Shown piece by piece: positions 8,245 through 17,133 of a stretch of 64,000 nucleotides of DNA. Under the pieces are notes generated by a model, which was not told where the DNA came from, searched no databases, and was given only the letters and a program-made list of their open reading frames with translations. The DNA is from Acidobacteriota bacterium (GTDB taxonomy: Bacteria; Acidobacteriota; Holophagae; Holophagales; Holophagaceae). Made by a program: the position numbers and the translations under genes. Positions within the stretch are counted from its first letter, which is position 1, and each line of letters begins with the position of its first letter. The stretch covers positions 1 to 64,000 of the forward strand of contig JACQZU010000002.1 of the NCBI GenBank assembly GCA_016213735.1, read 5' to 3'.

Positions 8245-9911
8245 GCCGGCACCTCCGCGAGCAGGGGCAGGTGCACCACGAAGGTGCTTCCAAGCCCCTT
8301 CCTGCTGGTGACCGTGATCCGGCCGTTCATCAAACCCATGAAACGCTGGGAGAGGGCGAGACCCAATCCGGTCCCCCCGAAACGCCGCGTGATGCTTCCG
8401 TCCACCTGCTGGAAGGGGACGAAGAGCCGGTCCACCTCCTCCGGGGTCATGCCGATCCCGGTGTCCTCGACGGCCACCTGGAGGTCCATGGCCACGACCC
8501 GAACGTGGATGCGCACCTTCCCGGAGGTGGTGAACTTCACCGCGTTGCCCACGAGGTTCACGAAGACCTGCCGGAGCCGGGTGGGGTCCGCCAGGACCCG
8601 CAGGGGCGTCGAAGGGGCTTCGAAGGCCAGCTGAAGGGGACGATTGCCGATGAGGCCCTGGGCCATGACCCGGACCTCCTCGAGGATGGCCACCGGGTCC
8701 ACGGGCTCCAGGTCGAGCTCCAGGCGCCCGGCCTGGATCTTGGAGAGGTCCAGGATCGAGTCGATGAGCCCCAGCAGAAGCTTGCCGTTCTGGAACACCA
8801 CCTGCAGGTCCTCCCGCACTTCGCCGATCCGGCGTTCGCCCCCCTCCTGGAGGAGCATGCCGGAGAATCCGATGATGGCGTTCAGGGGCGTCTTGAGCTC
8901 GTGGCTCATGTTGGCCAGGAACTCGTCCTTCATGCGGTCCGCCTGCTGCAGCTTCAGGTAGCTGTCCATCAGGTCCTGGTTCAGGGCGCGGAGTTCCTGG
9001 GTCTTCTCCAGGACCTTCTCCTCCAGGGTCTCCGCCCAGGCCTGGAGCTCCTCCCGGCTCTGCTCCAGACCGCGGGTCCGCTCCTGGACGAGCTGCTCCA
9101 GGTTGGCCCGGATCTCCTCCAGTTCCCAGATGGTCTCCATGAGCTGCCGGGTGCGTTCCTGGACCCGGTATTCCAGCAGGCGGTTCTGGCGCTCGATCTC
9201 GTCCCGGTTCACCCGGAGGCGCTGGGTCATCATTTCGAAGGAGCGGGAGAGGTCTCCCAGCTCGTCCCGGCTCCGGACCGAGACGGGGCTGAGGTCCAGG
9301 TTCCCGTGGGCCACCTGCTGGGCGTGGCCCGTGAGCTGCATGATGGGCTGGATGTAGCGGTTCCCGAGGAAGATGGCGGCCCCGATCCCCAGGAGGAGCG
9401 CGCAGAGCCCCACCCATAGGCTCAGGTGGATGTTCCCCGAGACCGCGGCCTGGATGTCCTCGGTGGTGAACCCGATGAGAAGGGTCCCGTAGCGGTCGGA
9501 AAGGGCCTCGCGGTAGAAGATGGGCGCCGAGGCGAGGAGGGTCCCCCGGTCCGGGAGGGTCTGGGCGATGGACACGTTGGATCCCCCCGCGTACTGGGAG
9601 GCCCAGTCGGGGGTGCTGGGGGTGGAGTCGAGCTGGCGGCGGTTCTCGTCGTAGACGGCGCAGAAGCTGAAGGAGGGAATGTTCTTCACCCCCTGCAGCA
9701 CGTCGGCCACCCCCTCCTGGCTCCCGGCCTTCAGCGTGGGCTGGAGCGCCTGGGCCGCCGTCTCGGCCACCTGCCGGGCGCTGATTTCCGCCTGCCGCCG
9801 GATCTGGTATTCCATGCGCCGGGGGTAGAAGCCGACGCTGAGCAGCAGGAAGCTCATCACCAGGAGGGCGATGGCGATTCCGAGCTTGGTTTTGATGGAG
9901 AGGCGGTACAA
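8241..9911 (-). CDS. Membrane sensor histidine kinase
   Basis: The 556-residue kinase has a transmembrane segment near residues 9-27, a periplasmic sensor of about 140 residues, a second membrane segment, a HAMP domain, a long coiled coil (residues about 235-325), a HisKA domain with HELKTPL (His337) and a complete HATPase. N-box NLVGNAVKFT, G1 DTGIGM, F-box FVPFQQ and G2 GGTGLGL are all present. The start appears to be TTG at 9911; the next Met is inside the membrane segment. The pair with the receiver/pseudo-kinase downstream forms a two-component module of unknown signal. Confidence 0.88.
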   Translation of the reverse strand: MYRLSIKTKLGIAIALLVMSFLLLSVGFYPRRMEYQIRRQAEISARQVAETAAQALQPTLKAGSQEGVADVLQGVKNIPSFSFCAVYDENRRQLDSTPSTPDWASQYAGGSNVSIAQTLPDRGTLLASAPIFYREALSDRYGTLLIGFTTEDIQAAVSGNIHLSLWVGLCALLLGIGAAIFLGNRYIQPIMQLTGHAQQVAHGNLDLSPVSVRSRDELGDLSRSFEMMTQRLRVNRDEIERQNRLLEYRVQERTRQLMETIWELEEIRANLEQLVQERTRGLEQSREELQAWAETLEEKVLEKTQELRALNQDLMDSYLKLQQADRMKDEFLANMSHELKTPLNAIIGFSGMLLQEGGERRIGEVREDLQVVFQNGKLLLGLIDSILDLSKIQAGRLELDLEPVDPVAILEEVRVMAQGLIGNRPLQLAFEAPSTPLRVLADPTRLRQVFVNLVGNAVKFTTSGKVRIHVRVVAMDLQVAVEDTGIGMTPEEVDRLFVPFQQVDGSITRRFGGTGLGLALSQRFMGLMNGRITVTSRKGLGSTFVVHLPLLAEVPA

Positions 9912-9956
9912 GGGATCCAGTCCGGGGCGACGGCCTCTGGGAGGATTGCCTCCATG

Positions 9957-10490
9957 CTACGGGCTGGGGCGCAGGAAGTGGAAGGCCGCGGCCCCGTAGA
10001 CCCGGCGTCCATCCTCGTGGAACCCCGCAGGTGCAGCCAGCACCGACCGGGCCTCCCCCTCCCAGACCAGCAGCCCGCCGGGGGCGAGCCAGGACCGAAG
10101 ACGGGGAGCAAGCGCTTCCAGGAGGGCCGCAGCCTCCGAATAGGGCGGATCGCCAAAGATCAGGTCCAGGCCCTGGAACGCGTCGAACCCCAGATCCTCG
10201 GCGCCGCAGGCGAGGATCCGGACCCCCGTGCCCCGGGCATTCTTCCTGAGACGGGCCAGGGCGTGCGGGGCCCGCTCCACGCAGGTCACGGGGTCGTGCC
10301 CCCTGGACCAGGCCTCCAGCCCCACGGCCCCGGTCCCCGCGAAGAGGTCGAGGAAGGCGCCGGGCGGCCGCGTCTGGAGGATCGAGAAGAGCGCCTCCCG
10401 GGCCCGGTCGCTGGTGGGGCGGATCCGGAGGTCCCCGGGCGCCGGTCCTTCCAGGCGCCGACCCTTCAGGGTTCCCGCGATGATGCGCAT
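9957..10490 (-). CDS. rsmD: 16S rRNA (guanine(966)-N(2))-methyltransferase RsmD
   Basis: The 177-residue class I SAM methyltransferase modifies G966 of 16S rRNA. It starts with the typical MRIIAGTLKGRRL, followed by RPTSDRAREALFSIL, the SAM-binding DLFAGTGAVGLEAWSRG (about 48-64) and the catalytic DPPY motif (114-117). Length matches the family. It lies between fabH and the sensor kinase on the same strand. E. coli and many other bacteria pair rsmD with coaD, which is not seen here. Confidence 0.95.
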   Translation of the reverse strand: MRIIAGTLKGRRLEGPAPGDLRIRPTSDRAREALFSILQTRPPGAFLDLFAGTGAVGLEAWSRGHDPVTCVERAPHALARLRKNARGTGVRILACGAEDLGFDAFQGLDLIFGDPPYSEAAALLEALAPRLRSWLAPGGLLVWEGEARSVLAAPAGFHEDGRRVYGAAAFHFLRPSP

Positions 10491-10521
10491 GGCTCGCCCC
10501 GGGGCCCCCCTGGGGGTGCCC

Positions 10522-11523
10522 TCAGAAATTCCACCGGATCAGCATGGCCCCCCAGGTGAAGCCCGCGCCGAAGGCGGCCAGCACCACCAGGTCTCCCTTG
10601 GCCACCTTGCCGGCCTCCAGGGACTGGAAGAGGGCGGTGGGGATGGTCGCGGCCGTGGTGTTGGCGAAACGGTCGATGTTCACCGCCATGCGTTCGGGGG
10701 GGATCTCGAGGCGGCGCAGCGCGGCGTCCATGATCCGGAGGTTGGCCTGGTGCGGCACGAAGAGCTTGAGGTCCGCGGGGGTGAAGCCGTTCCGGTCCAG
10801 CATCAGGCGGCTGCTGTCCGCCATTTCGCGCACGGCGGCCTTGAACACGTCCTGCCCCGACTGGTGGATCACGTGGTCCTTGTTGTCCACGGTCTCGTGG
10901 GTGGCGGGCAGCCGGGAGCCCCCGCCCGGCATGTGCAGGAAATCGACCCCGGTGCCGTCCACGTGGTGCTCGAAGTCCAGGATCCCGAACCCCTCCTCGA
11001 CCTGTTCCAGGATCACCGCCCCGGCTCCGTCCCCGAAGAGCACGCAGGTCGCGCGGTCGTCCATGTCGATGATGGAGCTCATGATGTCGGTCCCCACCAC
11101 CGCCACCCGGGTCGCTGCCCCCGAGGCGATGAGGCCCGCCCCCGCGGAGAGCGCGAAGAGGAACCCCGAGCAGGCGGCCCCCAGGTCGAAGCCCCAGGCC
11201 TTGGTGGCTCCGACCTTCTGCTGGATCCGGCAGGCGGTGGCGGGGAAGATCGTGTCGGGCGTGGTGGTGGCGACGATGATGACGTCCAGGTCCTCCGCGC
11301 GGATCCCCCTCCGTTCGAGGGCCATCCGGAGCGCGGGAGCGCCCAGGTCCGAGGCCCCCTGCCCCTTTTCCACCCACCGCCGCTCCGTGATCCCCGTCCG
11401 GGTGCGGATCCACTCGTCCGTGGTGTCCACCATGGTGGAGAGCTCCGCGTTGGTCACCAGGCGCTCCGGGTAGGCCTGGCCCACGGCGGTGATGCCCACG
11501 GGGATCTTGAGGGTGCGGGTCAA
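10522..11523 (-). CDS. fabH: 3-oxoacyl-[acyl-carrier-protein] synthase III (FabH)
   Basis: The 333-residue thiolase-fold condensing enzyme joins acetyl-CoA and malonyl-ACP to start fatty acid synthesis. The catalytic triad is visible: Cys118 in GAACSGF, His in VPHQANLR and Asn in the DRFANTTAAT segment. GDGAGAVIL and the C-terminal AFGAGFTWGAMLI are family signatures. I chose TTG at 11523 because GGAGG sits five bases upstream; no in-frame ATG is suitably placed. The 231-bp gap to the divergent kdsB holds hexanucleotide repeat A. Confidence 0.95.
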   Translation of the reverse strand: MTRTLKIPVGITAVGQAYPERLVTNAELSTMVDTTDEWIRTRTGITERRWVEKGQGASDLGAPALRMALERRGIRAEDLDVIIVATTTPDTIFPATACRIQQKVGATKAWGFDLGAACSGFLFALSAGAGLIASGAATRVAVVGTDIMSSIIDMDDRATCVLFGDGAGAVILEQVEEGFGILDFEHHVDGTGVDFLHMPGGGSRLPATHETVDNKDHVIHQSGQDVFKAAVREMADSSRLMLDRNGFTPADLKLFVPHQANLRIMDAALRRLEIPPERMAVNIDRFANTTAATIPTALFQSLEAGKVAKGDLVVLAAFGAGFTWGAMLIRWNF

Positions 11524-11623
11524 AGGAACCTCCGGTGGGGAGACGTGCAAGCCCCTGATTCTGCCGGATCCCCCGCGCGGGGTCCAGGCATGGAGGGACG
11601 CCGGCGCGGCCTTCCGGGGACCC

Positions 11624-11710
11624 CGTGGCCGTGGCCGTGGCCGTGATCGTGTCCGTGTCCGTGGCCGTGGCCGTGTCCGTGGCGGTGTCCGTGGCCGTGG
11701 CCGTGTCCAC
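11624..11710 (+). repeat. Hexanucleotide repeat tract A (GTGGCC-type)
   Basis: There are about 14 units of six bases, mostly GTGGCC and GTGTCC with single GTGATC and GTGGCG variants. The tract lies in the divergent gap between fabH and kdsB. Related tracts occur at 16218-16340, 16800-17090 and 20848-20962. It could be read as a Val-Ala/Val-Ser dipeptide repeat, but no start context or conserved protein supports translation. Confidence 0.9.
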
Positions 11711-11754
11711 GTCGGGGCCCGGGCCCCCCTTGCGCCCTCCACTAGACTGTTCCC

Positions 11755-12540
11755 ATGCGAACCCTGGCCGTGCTCCCCTCCCGATTCGCCTCCACGCGGT
11801 TTCCGGGCAAGCCCCTGGCCAAGATCGCGGGCCGCCCCATGGTCCAGTGGGTGTGGGAGGCCGCCCGGGCGGCGGAAGGCGTGGACCGGGTGGTGGTGGC
11901 CACCGACGACGAGGGCATCTGGAAGGCCGTCCACGAATTCGGCGGCGAGGTGGTGATCACGGACCCTTCCCTCCCCTCGGGCACGGACCGGGTGGCGGCG
12001 GTGGTGGACATGCTGGAGGAACCCTTCGACGTGGTGCTCAACATCCAGGGGGACGAACCCGCCATGCACCCCGAGACCATCGCGGCCGTGGTGAAGCTCA
12101 TGCGCGATCAACCCGACCTGCCCATGGGCACCGCCGCCTGCCCCTTCTCCACCGCCGACGAGGTCTTCAATCCCAACGCCGTGAAGGTGGTGACCGGGGA
12201 GGGGGCACGGGCCCTGTACTTCAGCCGCAGCCCCATCCCCTACCTCCGCAGCAGCACCCAGTTCCAGCTGGATTTCCGGCCCTGGATGAAGCCGGCCCAG
12301 CTGGCGGCCTTCCGGCGGCACCTGGGCCTGTACGCCTACCGCCCAGAAGTCCTGCGGGCCTTCACCCGGCTCCCGCCCCATCCGCTGGAGCAGTTGGAGA
12401 GCCTGGAGCAGCTCCGGGCCTTGGCGGCGGGCATCGCCATCGGCGTCGCCGACACGCCGCACCTCAGCCTGGGGGTGGACCTCCCGGGGGACGTGAAGGC
12501 CGTGGAGGCCCTGCTGCGGGAACGGGGCAAGGCGGTCTGA
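11755..12540 (+). CDS. kdsB: 3-deoxy-manno-octulosonate cytidylyltransferase
   Basis: The 261-residue enzyme activates KDO as CMP-KDO for lipid A-core assembly. The N-terminal nucleotide-binding PSRFASTRFPGKPLAKI, the VVVATDDEGI block and NIQGDEPAMHPETI are diagnostic, as is YFSRSPIPY. Length is close to the usual 245-260. It lies divergent from fabH and downstream of hexamer repeat A. Together with gmhB and lptD it indicates a complete LPS outer membrane. Confidence 0.96.
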   Translation: MRTLAVLPSRFASTRFPGKPLAKIAGRPMVQWVWEAARAAEGVDRVVVATDDEGIWKAVHEFGGEVVITDPSLPSGTDRVAAVVDMLEEPFDVVLNIQGDEPAMHPETIAAVVKLMRDQPDLPMGTAACPFSTADEVFNPNAVKVVTGEGARALYFSRSPIPYLRSSTQFQLDFRPWMKPAQLAAFRRHLGLYAYRPEVLRAFTRLPPHPLEQLESLEQLRALAAGIAIGVADTPHLSLGVDLPGDVKAVEALLRERGKAV

Positions 12541-12706
12541 GCCCGCGGGGGCCGGTCACCGGATCCGGGGCGCCCCGCCGACCCGGCCCCGGGCGGCCCC
12601 CCGGGGGGGGTGCCATAATCCTCCTTGCCGCCGCTCCGGCACCGGTGCCGGGCGGCCCCCCGCCCCCTCGCGGGGGATCCAGGATCGAAGCTCTGAAAGG
12701 CCCCTC

Positions 12707-13681
12707 ATGAACGCCACCCACCGCAAGGTCGTCATCATCGGCACGGGACCGGCCGGATACACCGCGGCCCTCTACGCCGCCCGGGCCAACCTGGCCCCCC
12801 TGGTCTTCGAGGGCGCCCAGCCCGGCGGCCAGCTGACGATCACCACCGAGGTGGAGAATTTCCCGGGGTTCCGCCACGGCGTCCAGGGGCCCGAGCTGAT
12901 GGAGGAGATGCGCCACCAGGTGCAGCGCTTCGGGGCCGAGATCCGGGCCGAGACGGTCGTCCAGGCCGACCTGGGGGCCCGGCCCTTCCGCATCGCGACG
13001 GACCAGGGCGCCTACACGGCGGACGCCCTGATCATCGCCACCGGCGCCAGCGCCAAGTGGATGGGCATCGGCAAGGACGAGGAGCTGAGCCGCCAGGGGG
13101 GGGGCGTGAGCGCCTGCGCCACCTGCGACGGCTTCTTCTTCCGCGGCAAGGAGATCGCCGTGGTGGGCGGGGGTGACACCGCCCTGGAGGAAGCCACCTA
13201 CCTCACCAAGTTCGCTTCCCGGGTCAACCTCATCCACCGGAGGGACCGCCTGCGGGCCTCCAAGGCCATGCAGGAGCGGGCCCTCAAGAACGAGAAGATG
13301 GTCTTCCACTGGAACAAGGCCGTGGAGGAGATCCTCACCGAGCAGGTCCAGACCCCCTCCGGGGAGAAGGTCGAGAAGATCCGCGCCCTGCGCCTGAGGG
13401 ACACGGCCGGGGGTCCCGAGACCGAACTCCCCGTGCAGGGCCTCTTCGTGGCCATCGGGCACAAGCCGAACACGGAACTCTTCGCCGGCCAGCTCGCCAT
13501 GGACGAGACGGGCTACCTCCAGGTCCAGCCCGGCAGCAGCCGGACCGCGATTCCGGGCGTGTTCGCCGCCGGGGACGTGCAGGACCACGTGTACCGGCAG
13601 GCCATCACCGCGGCGGGCAGCGGCTGCATGGCCGCCATCGACTGCGAGCGCTGGCTGGCGGAACAGGGCCTTGCCGAGTGA
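12707..13681 (+). CDS. trxB: Thioredoxin-disulfide reductase
   Basis: The 324-residue FAD/NADPH flavoprotein reduces thioredoxin. It has the FAD motif IIGTGPAGYTAALYAARANL, a redox-active CATC pair (Cys137/Cys140), the NADPH-binding VVGGGDTALEEATYL and the C-terminal GVFAAGDVQDHVYRQAITAAGSGCMAA. A CATAAT sequence at 12614-12619 could be a -10 element, but I see no convincing -35. Its stop lies 8 bp inside the start of alr. Confidence 0.97.
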   Translation: MNATHRKVVIIGTGPAGYTAALYAARANLAPLVFEGAQPGGQLTITTEVENFPGFRHGVQGPELMEEMRHQVQRFGAEIRAETVVQADLGARPFRIATDQGAYTADALIIATGASAKWMGIGKDEELSRQGGGVSACATCDGFFFRGKEIAVVGGGDTALEEATYLTKFASRVNLIHRRDRLRASKAMQERALKNEKMVFHWNKAVEEILTEQVQTPSGEKVEKIRALRLRDTAGGPETELPVQGLFVAIGHKPNTELFAGQLAMDETGYLQVQPGSSRTAIPGVFAAGDVQDHVYRQAITAAGSGCMAAIDCERWLAEQGLAE

Positions 13682-14816
13682 GCCCCAGCCCCTGGGGGCG
13701 CTGAAACCCCGGGCGGAGGGCCGCAGCCTCCGGGCGGAGATCCACCTGGGGCGCCTCGCCCGCAACGTCCGGCGCGTGGAAGGCCTCGTCCAGGGAAGGG
13801 GCATCCTCGCGGTGGTGAAGGCCAACGCCTACGGCCACGGCGCCGTGCGGGTGGCCCGGGCCCTGGAGGAGGCCGGGGTGGCCGGGCTCTGCGTCTCCAC
13901 CCTGGAGGAAGCCCTGGAACTGCGGGAGGGCGGCCTCGAGGGCCCCGTCCTGGTCCTGGGGGGCCTCCGTCCCGACGCCCTGCCCCTGGCCCACCAGCAC
14001 GGCCTGAGCGTGGCCCTGGTGGGTCCCGAGCACCTGGCGGAGCTGGCGGAGGCCGTGCCCCGGTGGCCCGTGCCCTTGCACCTCAAGCTCGACACCGGCA
14101 TGGGCCGGCTGGGCATCCTCCCCGGGGAGCTGGGGGAGTGCATGGACGGGCTCCGGGCCCTGGCCCCCTGGCTCCAGGGCGTCATGGGGCACTTCGCCAC
14201 CGCCGACGACCAGGACCAGGGATTCGCCCACCGCCAGCGGGCCGCCTTCCACCTGGCCCTCGCCAGCCTGTCCGCCGCGGGCCTGACCTTCCGCCAGGTC
14301 CACCACGCCAACAGCGACGCCTGCCTTCGCGGATTCCTGGACGGGGACACCCACGTGCGTCCCGGCCTGGCCCTCTTCGGGCTGACGAACCTTCCCGAGG
14401 GACGCAGCCTGGGCCTGGAGCCCGTCCTGGAACTCCTGGCGGAGGTGTACCGGGTGAAGGGGGTGCCCGCCGGGACGGCGGTGGGCTACGGCCGCACCTT
14501 CGTGGCGCCCCACCCCCTCCAGATCGCGACCCTGGGGTGCGGATACGCCGACGGCTACCGCCGGGAGCTCGGGAACCGGGCCTCCGTGGGATTCCGGGGG
14601 GCCGCCTATCCGGTGGTGGGGCGGGTCTCCATGGATTACCTCACCGTGGCCCTCCCCCTGGAGGTCCCCATCCGTCCCGGGGATCCCGTGACCCTCCTGA
14701 GCCCGGAGCCGGAGGCTCCCAATTCCGTGGAGCGGATCGCCCAGATGCTGGGTACCCTGCCCTATGAGGTGACCTGCGGGCTCCATCGCCGGATGGTCCG
14801 GGTTTTTTCACGGTGA
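13671..14816 (+). CDS. alr: Alanine racemase
   Basis: The 381-residue PLP enzyme makes D-alanine for peptidoglycan. The PLP-lysine motif is AVVKANAYGHGA (Lys50). HHANSDA, RPGLALFG, VGYGRTF and GCGYADGYRR (catalytic Tyr region) are all present. The start is a TTG that lies inside the end of trxB (11-bp overlap). No ATG or GTG in this frame fits before the conserved first domain, so translational coupling to trxB is likely. Confidence 0.94.
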   Translation: MPSEPQPLGALKPRAEGRSLRAEIHLGRLARNVRRVEGLVQGRGILAVVKANAYGHGAVRVARALEEAGVAGLCVSTLEEALELREGGLEGPVLVLGGLRPDALPLAHQHGLSVALVGPEHLAELAEAVPRWPVPLHLKLDTGMGRLGILPGELGECMDGLRALAPWLQGVMGHFATADDQDQGFAHRQRAAFHLALASLSAAGLTFRQVHHANSDACLRGFLDGDTHVRPGLALFGLTNLPEGRSLGLEPVLELLAEVYRVKGVPAGTAVGYGRTFVAPHPLQIATLGCGYADGYRRELGNRASVGFRGAAYPVVGRVSMDYLTVALPLEVPIRPGDPVTLLSPEPEAPNSVERIAQMLGTLPYEVTCGLHRRMVRVFSR

Positions 14817-14845
14817 CCCGAGGTATCCTCTAGATTCCCCCGCCC

Positions 14846-16198
14846 ATGAACCTCCTCGCCATCACCCGCCATGCCGCCCTCGTCGAGCGATTGCGGATGG
14901 CGTTCGAGGGGGCCGGGCACCAGGTCTTCCAGGTGCAGGACCCCCTGCAGGCCCTCGCCACAGAGGCCTGGAACCAGGCCCAGATCCTCCTCGTGGACGC
15001 CGCCGGCGATCCCGTGGACGGCTACCGGCTCTGCAAGCTCCTCCGGGGCGAGATCCGCCCGCAGTTCCACAACCTGGGCATCTTCATGATCCTCGAGTCC
15101 CCGCCCACCGAGGACGACCTGGACCGCCTCAAGGCCGTGGACGCCGACGGCTTCGTGTCCCACGAGCAGAGCCTCCAGCAGATCCTGGGGCTCCTGGGCC
15201 CCGCCATGGGGGGGGAGCTCCAGAAGAGCCAGGGGCCGCCGGTGCTCGTCCACGCCACGGGGCTCCCCTCCGCCCTGTTCCGCCGCATCCAGGAACTCCT
15301 GGGGCACTTCCGCTTCGACCTCAAGCGCGTGCCGGCCCGGAACCTGCCGGAGGTGCTGGAGGAGGACGGGGCCTCCATCCTGCTCATGGGGACCGACCCC
15401 GACGGCTCCCGCACCCTGGCCCGCCTCCAGACCCTTCGCTCCAGGACCGAGCTGCCCTACCTGATCCTCATCGGGGCCCTGCCCGACGAGGCCTCCCAGC
15501 GGAAGCTCTTCCTGGGAGGGGTGGCCGACTGGCTGCCCCTTCCCCTCTCCGCCCCCCGCATGCTCCACGCCTGCCGGCGGGCCGTGGAATGGCACCAGGC
15601 CCAGCGGATCAAGCGGGAGTTCGAACGGCAGATCGGCGAGCTCCGGGAGCGGAGGGCCCTGCTGGAGATGGAGGCCGCGGCCCTGCGCAACGAAGTCCTC
15701 ACCGACCCCATGACCGGCATCCTGAACCGCCGCTCCTTCGACCAGAACCTGGACCACGCCTTCCGCCAGTGGGAGCGCCACCGCCGGAGCTTCGTCCTCA
15801 TCCTGGGGGACGTGGACCACTTCAAGCTGGTCAACGACCGCTTCGGCCACCTCGTGGGCGACCAGGTCCTGCGGGGCCTGGCCCAGCGCCTGCGCACCTC
15901 CCTGCGCCGGTCCGACCTGGCCTTCCGGATCGGCGGCGAAGAGTTCGCCGTGATCCTGCCCGAGACCAGCCTCCGGGCGGGACACGATGTGGCCGAGAAG
16001 CTCCGGCGCAAGATCGACCAGGAGCCCATCACCCTCGACAGCGGACGGAAGATCTTCCCCACCATGAGCTTCGGCGTCGGCTCCGTCCGCGGCGCCAGCC
16101 CCATGGAGTTCTTCGCCCAGGTGGACCAGTCCCTGTACCGCGCCAAGAAGGGAGGCCGGAACACGGTGGAAGTGCTGGAGGAGGCCGAGGCGAAGTAG
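14846..16198 (+). CDS. Diguanylate cyclase with tandem receiver domains (PleD-like)
   Basis: This 450-residue cytoplasmic protein has a receiver-like domain (about 1-125, LLVDAAGDPVDG as the acceptor region), a second receiver-like domain (about 130-250) without a clear phospho-acceptor Asp, a short coiled coil, and a GGDEF domain. The active site reads GGEEF (363-367), and RRSD five residues before it is an intact inhibitory I-site, so product feedback is expected. It should make cyclic di-GMP. The two-receiver-plus-GGDEF order is that of PleD. It lies 29 bp after alr and ends at the accessory region. Confidence 0.92.
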   Translation: MNLLAITRHAALVERLRMAFEGAGHQVFQVQDPLQALATEAWNQAQILLVDAAGDPVDGYRLCKLLRGEIRPQFHNLGIFMILESPPTEDDLDRLKAVDADGFVSHEQSLQQILGLLGPAMGGELQKSQGPPVLVHATGLPSALFRRIQELLGHFRFDLKRVPARNLPEVLEEDGASILLMGTDPDGSRTLARLQTLRSRTELPYLILIGALPDEASQRKLFLGGVADWLPLPLSAPRMLHACRRAVEWHQAQRIKREFERQIGELRERRALLEMEAAALRNEVLTDPMTGILNRRSFDQNLDHAFRQWERHRRSFVLILGDVDHFKLVNDRFGHLVGDQVLRGLAQRLRTSLRRSDLAFRIGGEEFAVILPETSLRAGHDVAEKLRRKIDQEPITLDSGRKIFPTMSFGVGSVRGASPMEFFAQVDQSLYRAKKGGRNTVEVLEEAEAK

Positions 16199-16217
16199 GC
16201 GGGTCCGTTTCCGTCGC

Positions 16218-16340
16218 GGCCACGGACCCGGCCACGGACCCGGCCACCGTCACGGCCACGGCCACGGCCACGGACTCGGCCCCGGCCCCGGTCACGGCCC
16301 CGGTCACGGTCACGGCCCCGGCCCCGGTCACGGCCCCGGA
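16218..16340 (-). repeat. Hexanucleotide repeat tract B (GGCCAC-type)
   Basis: There are about 20 six-base units on the plus strand (GGCCAC, GGACCC, GGCCCC, GGTCAC, one CGTCAC). This is the reverse complement of the GTGGCC units of tracts A and D. The tract begins just after a GGCGGGTCCGT sequence that also precedes tract D. It runs into the 3' end of the four-helix-bundle gene, whose stop codon (16328-16330) lies in a repeat unit. Confidence 0.9.
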
Positions 16341-16660
16341 TGCGTCAGCCTCCACAACATCGCCAACAGCCGGTCCAGCAGCCCCTCGACCTCCGGCGCG
16401 GGCGGGATCTCCCCCCACGCCCGGGCCACATCCAGCGCCGCCCGCAGCTCCCGCGCGCTCCCCTGGGCGATCCGGTAGAACTGCATCCGGTCCCGCCCCC
16501 GGCGCCCCGCGCCCTCGCCGAGGTTCAGCACCACCGACGATCCCGCCCGCCGCAACTGGTCCGCCAGATCCCGATCGTGCAAGCGCAGCGCGTCGTGGAG
16601 CGGCCGCAGCCCCACCATCAGCCCCAGCGCGACCTCGTAGGCGTGGAATCCCTTTTCCAT
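16328..16660 (-). CDS. Four helix bundle protein (S23/IVP-Avd-like)
   Basis: This 110-residue all-helical protein resembles the family named for proteins encoded in 23S rRNA intervening sequences, which also includes the Avd accessory protein of diversity-generating retroelements. The order is YEVALGLMVGLRPLHDAL, the helix DRDLADQLRRAGSSVVLNLGEGAGR (the SS..NxxEG core is typical), RDRMQFYRIAQGSARELRAAL and a C-terminal helix. I chose the ATG at 16660, with GGGGAGAT upstream, over an upstream in-frame start. The function of stand-alone members is unknown. It sits between hexamer tracts B and C with a 20-bp perfect inverted repeat just upstream. I see no reverse transcriptase or variable repeat here. 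Confidence 0.75.
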   Translation of the reverse strand: MEKGFHAYEVALGLMVGLRPLHDALRLHDRDLADQLRRAGSSVVLNLGEGAGRRGRDRMQFYRIAQGSARELRAALDVARAWGEIPPAPEVEGLLDRLLAMLWRLTHPGP

Positions 16661-16668
16661 GTCATCTC

Positions 16669-16741
16669 CCCTTTCCGGCCGCCCCACCGAGGACCGCCCT
16701 CACCCACGGCGGGTGGCCGCAGGTGGGGCGGCCGGAAAGGG
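16669..16741. repeat. 20-bp perfect inverted repeat upstream of the four-helix-bundle gene
   Basis: Bases 16669-16688 (CCCTTTCCGGCCGCCCCACC) pair perfectly with 16722-16741 around a 33-base spacer. The left arm ends eight bases before the start codon of the minus-strand gene, overlapping its ribosome-binding region. It could form a cruciform or a 5'-UTR hairpin that masks the ribosome site, or be the end of a small mobile unit. There is no T-run, so it is not an ordinary terminator. Confidence 0.85.
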
Positions 16742-16799
16742 AACGGGAAATCCGAATCTCCACGCCTGCGAGGCCGCGCGGCAGCGGGGAAGGGGCTTC

Positions 16800-17090
16800 G
16801 GACACCGCCACCGACACGAACCCGGACACGGTCACCGCCACCGTCACGGCCACAGACACGGTCACCGCCACCGTCACGGCCACCGACACGGCCACGGTTT
16901 CGGCATCGGCATCGGCATCGGCATCGGTGTCGGAATCCGAATCCGAACCCGATCCCGAGTCCGACTCCGACTCCGAATCCGAACCCGAATCCGAGGGCCG
17001 ATCCTCCGTGGCCGGGGCGGTAGCCGTGGCCGTATCCGTGGCGGTGGCGGTGGCCGTGGCCGTGGCCGTGACCGGGTCCGTGGGCGGACT
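16800..17090. repeat. Hexanucleotide repeat tract C (composite, inverted halves)
   Basis: About 290 bp with period six. The left half uses CACGGC/CACCGC-type units (16800-16902). The middle has GGCATC units and TCCGAA/TCCGAC units (16903-17000). The right half uses GTGGCC/GTGGCG units (17015-17085). The left and right halves are therefore roughly complementary and could fold back. It fills most of the gap between the four-helix-bundle gene and the cassette array. Confidence 0.88.
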
Positions 17091-17133
17091 GAAAGCCCTG
17101 CCTGGCACTCCACCCCTCGCCGCCGATCGGCAC

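Noticed and set aside
16800-17090. Long open frames that read through the hexamer tract as Thr-Ala, Val-Ala or Ser-Glu dipeptide repeats
   Set aside because: The period of six keeps several frames open on both strands. There is no ribosome site or conserved product, and tract C changes strand midway.
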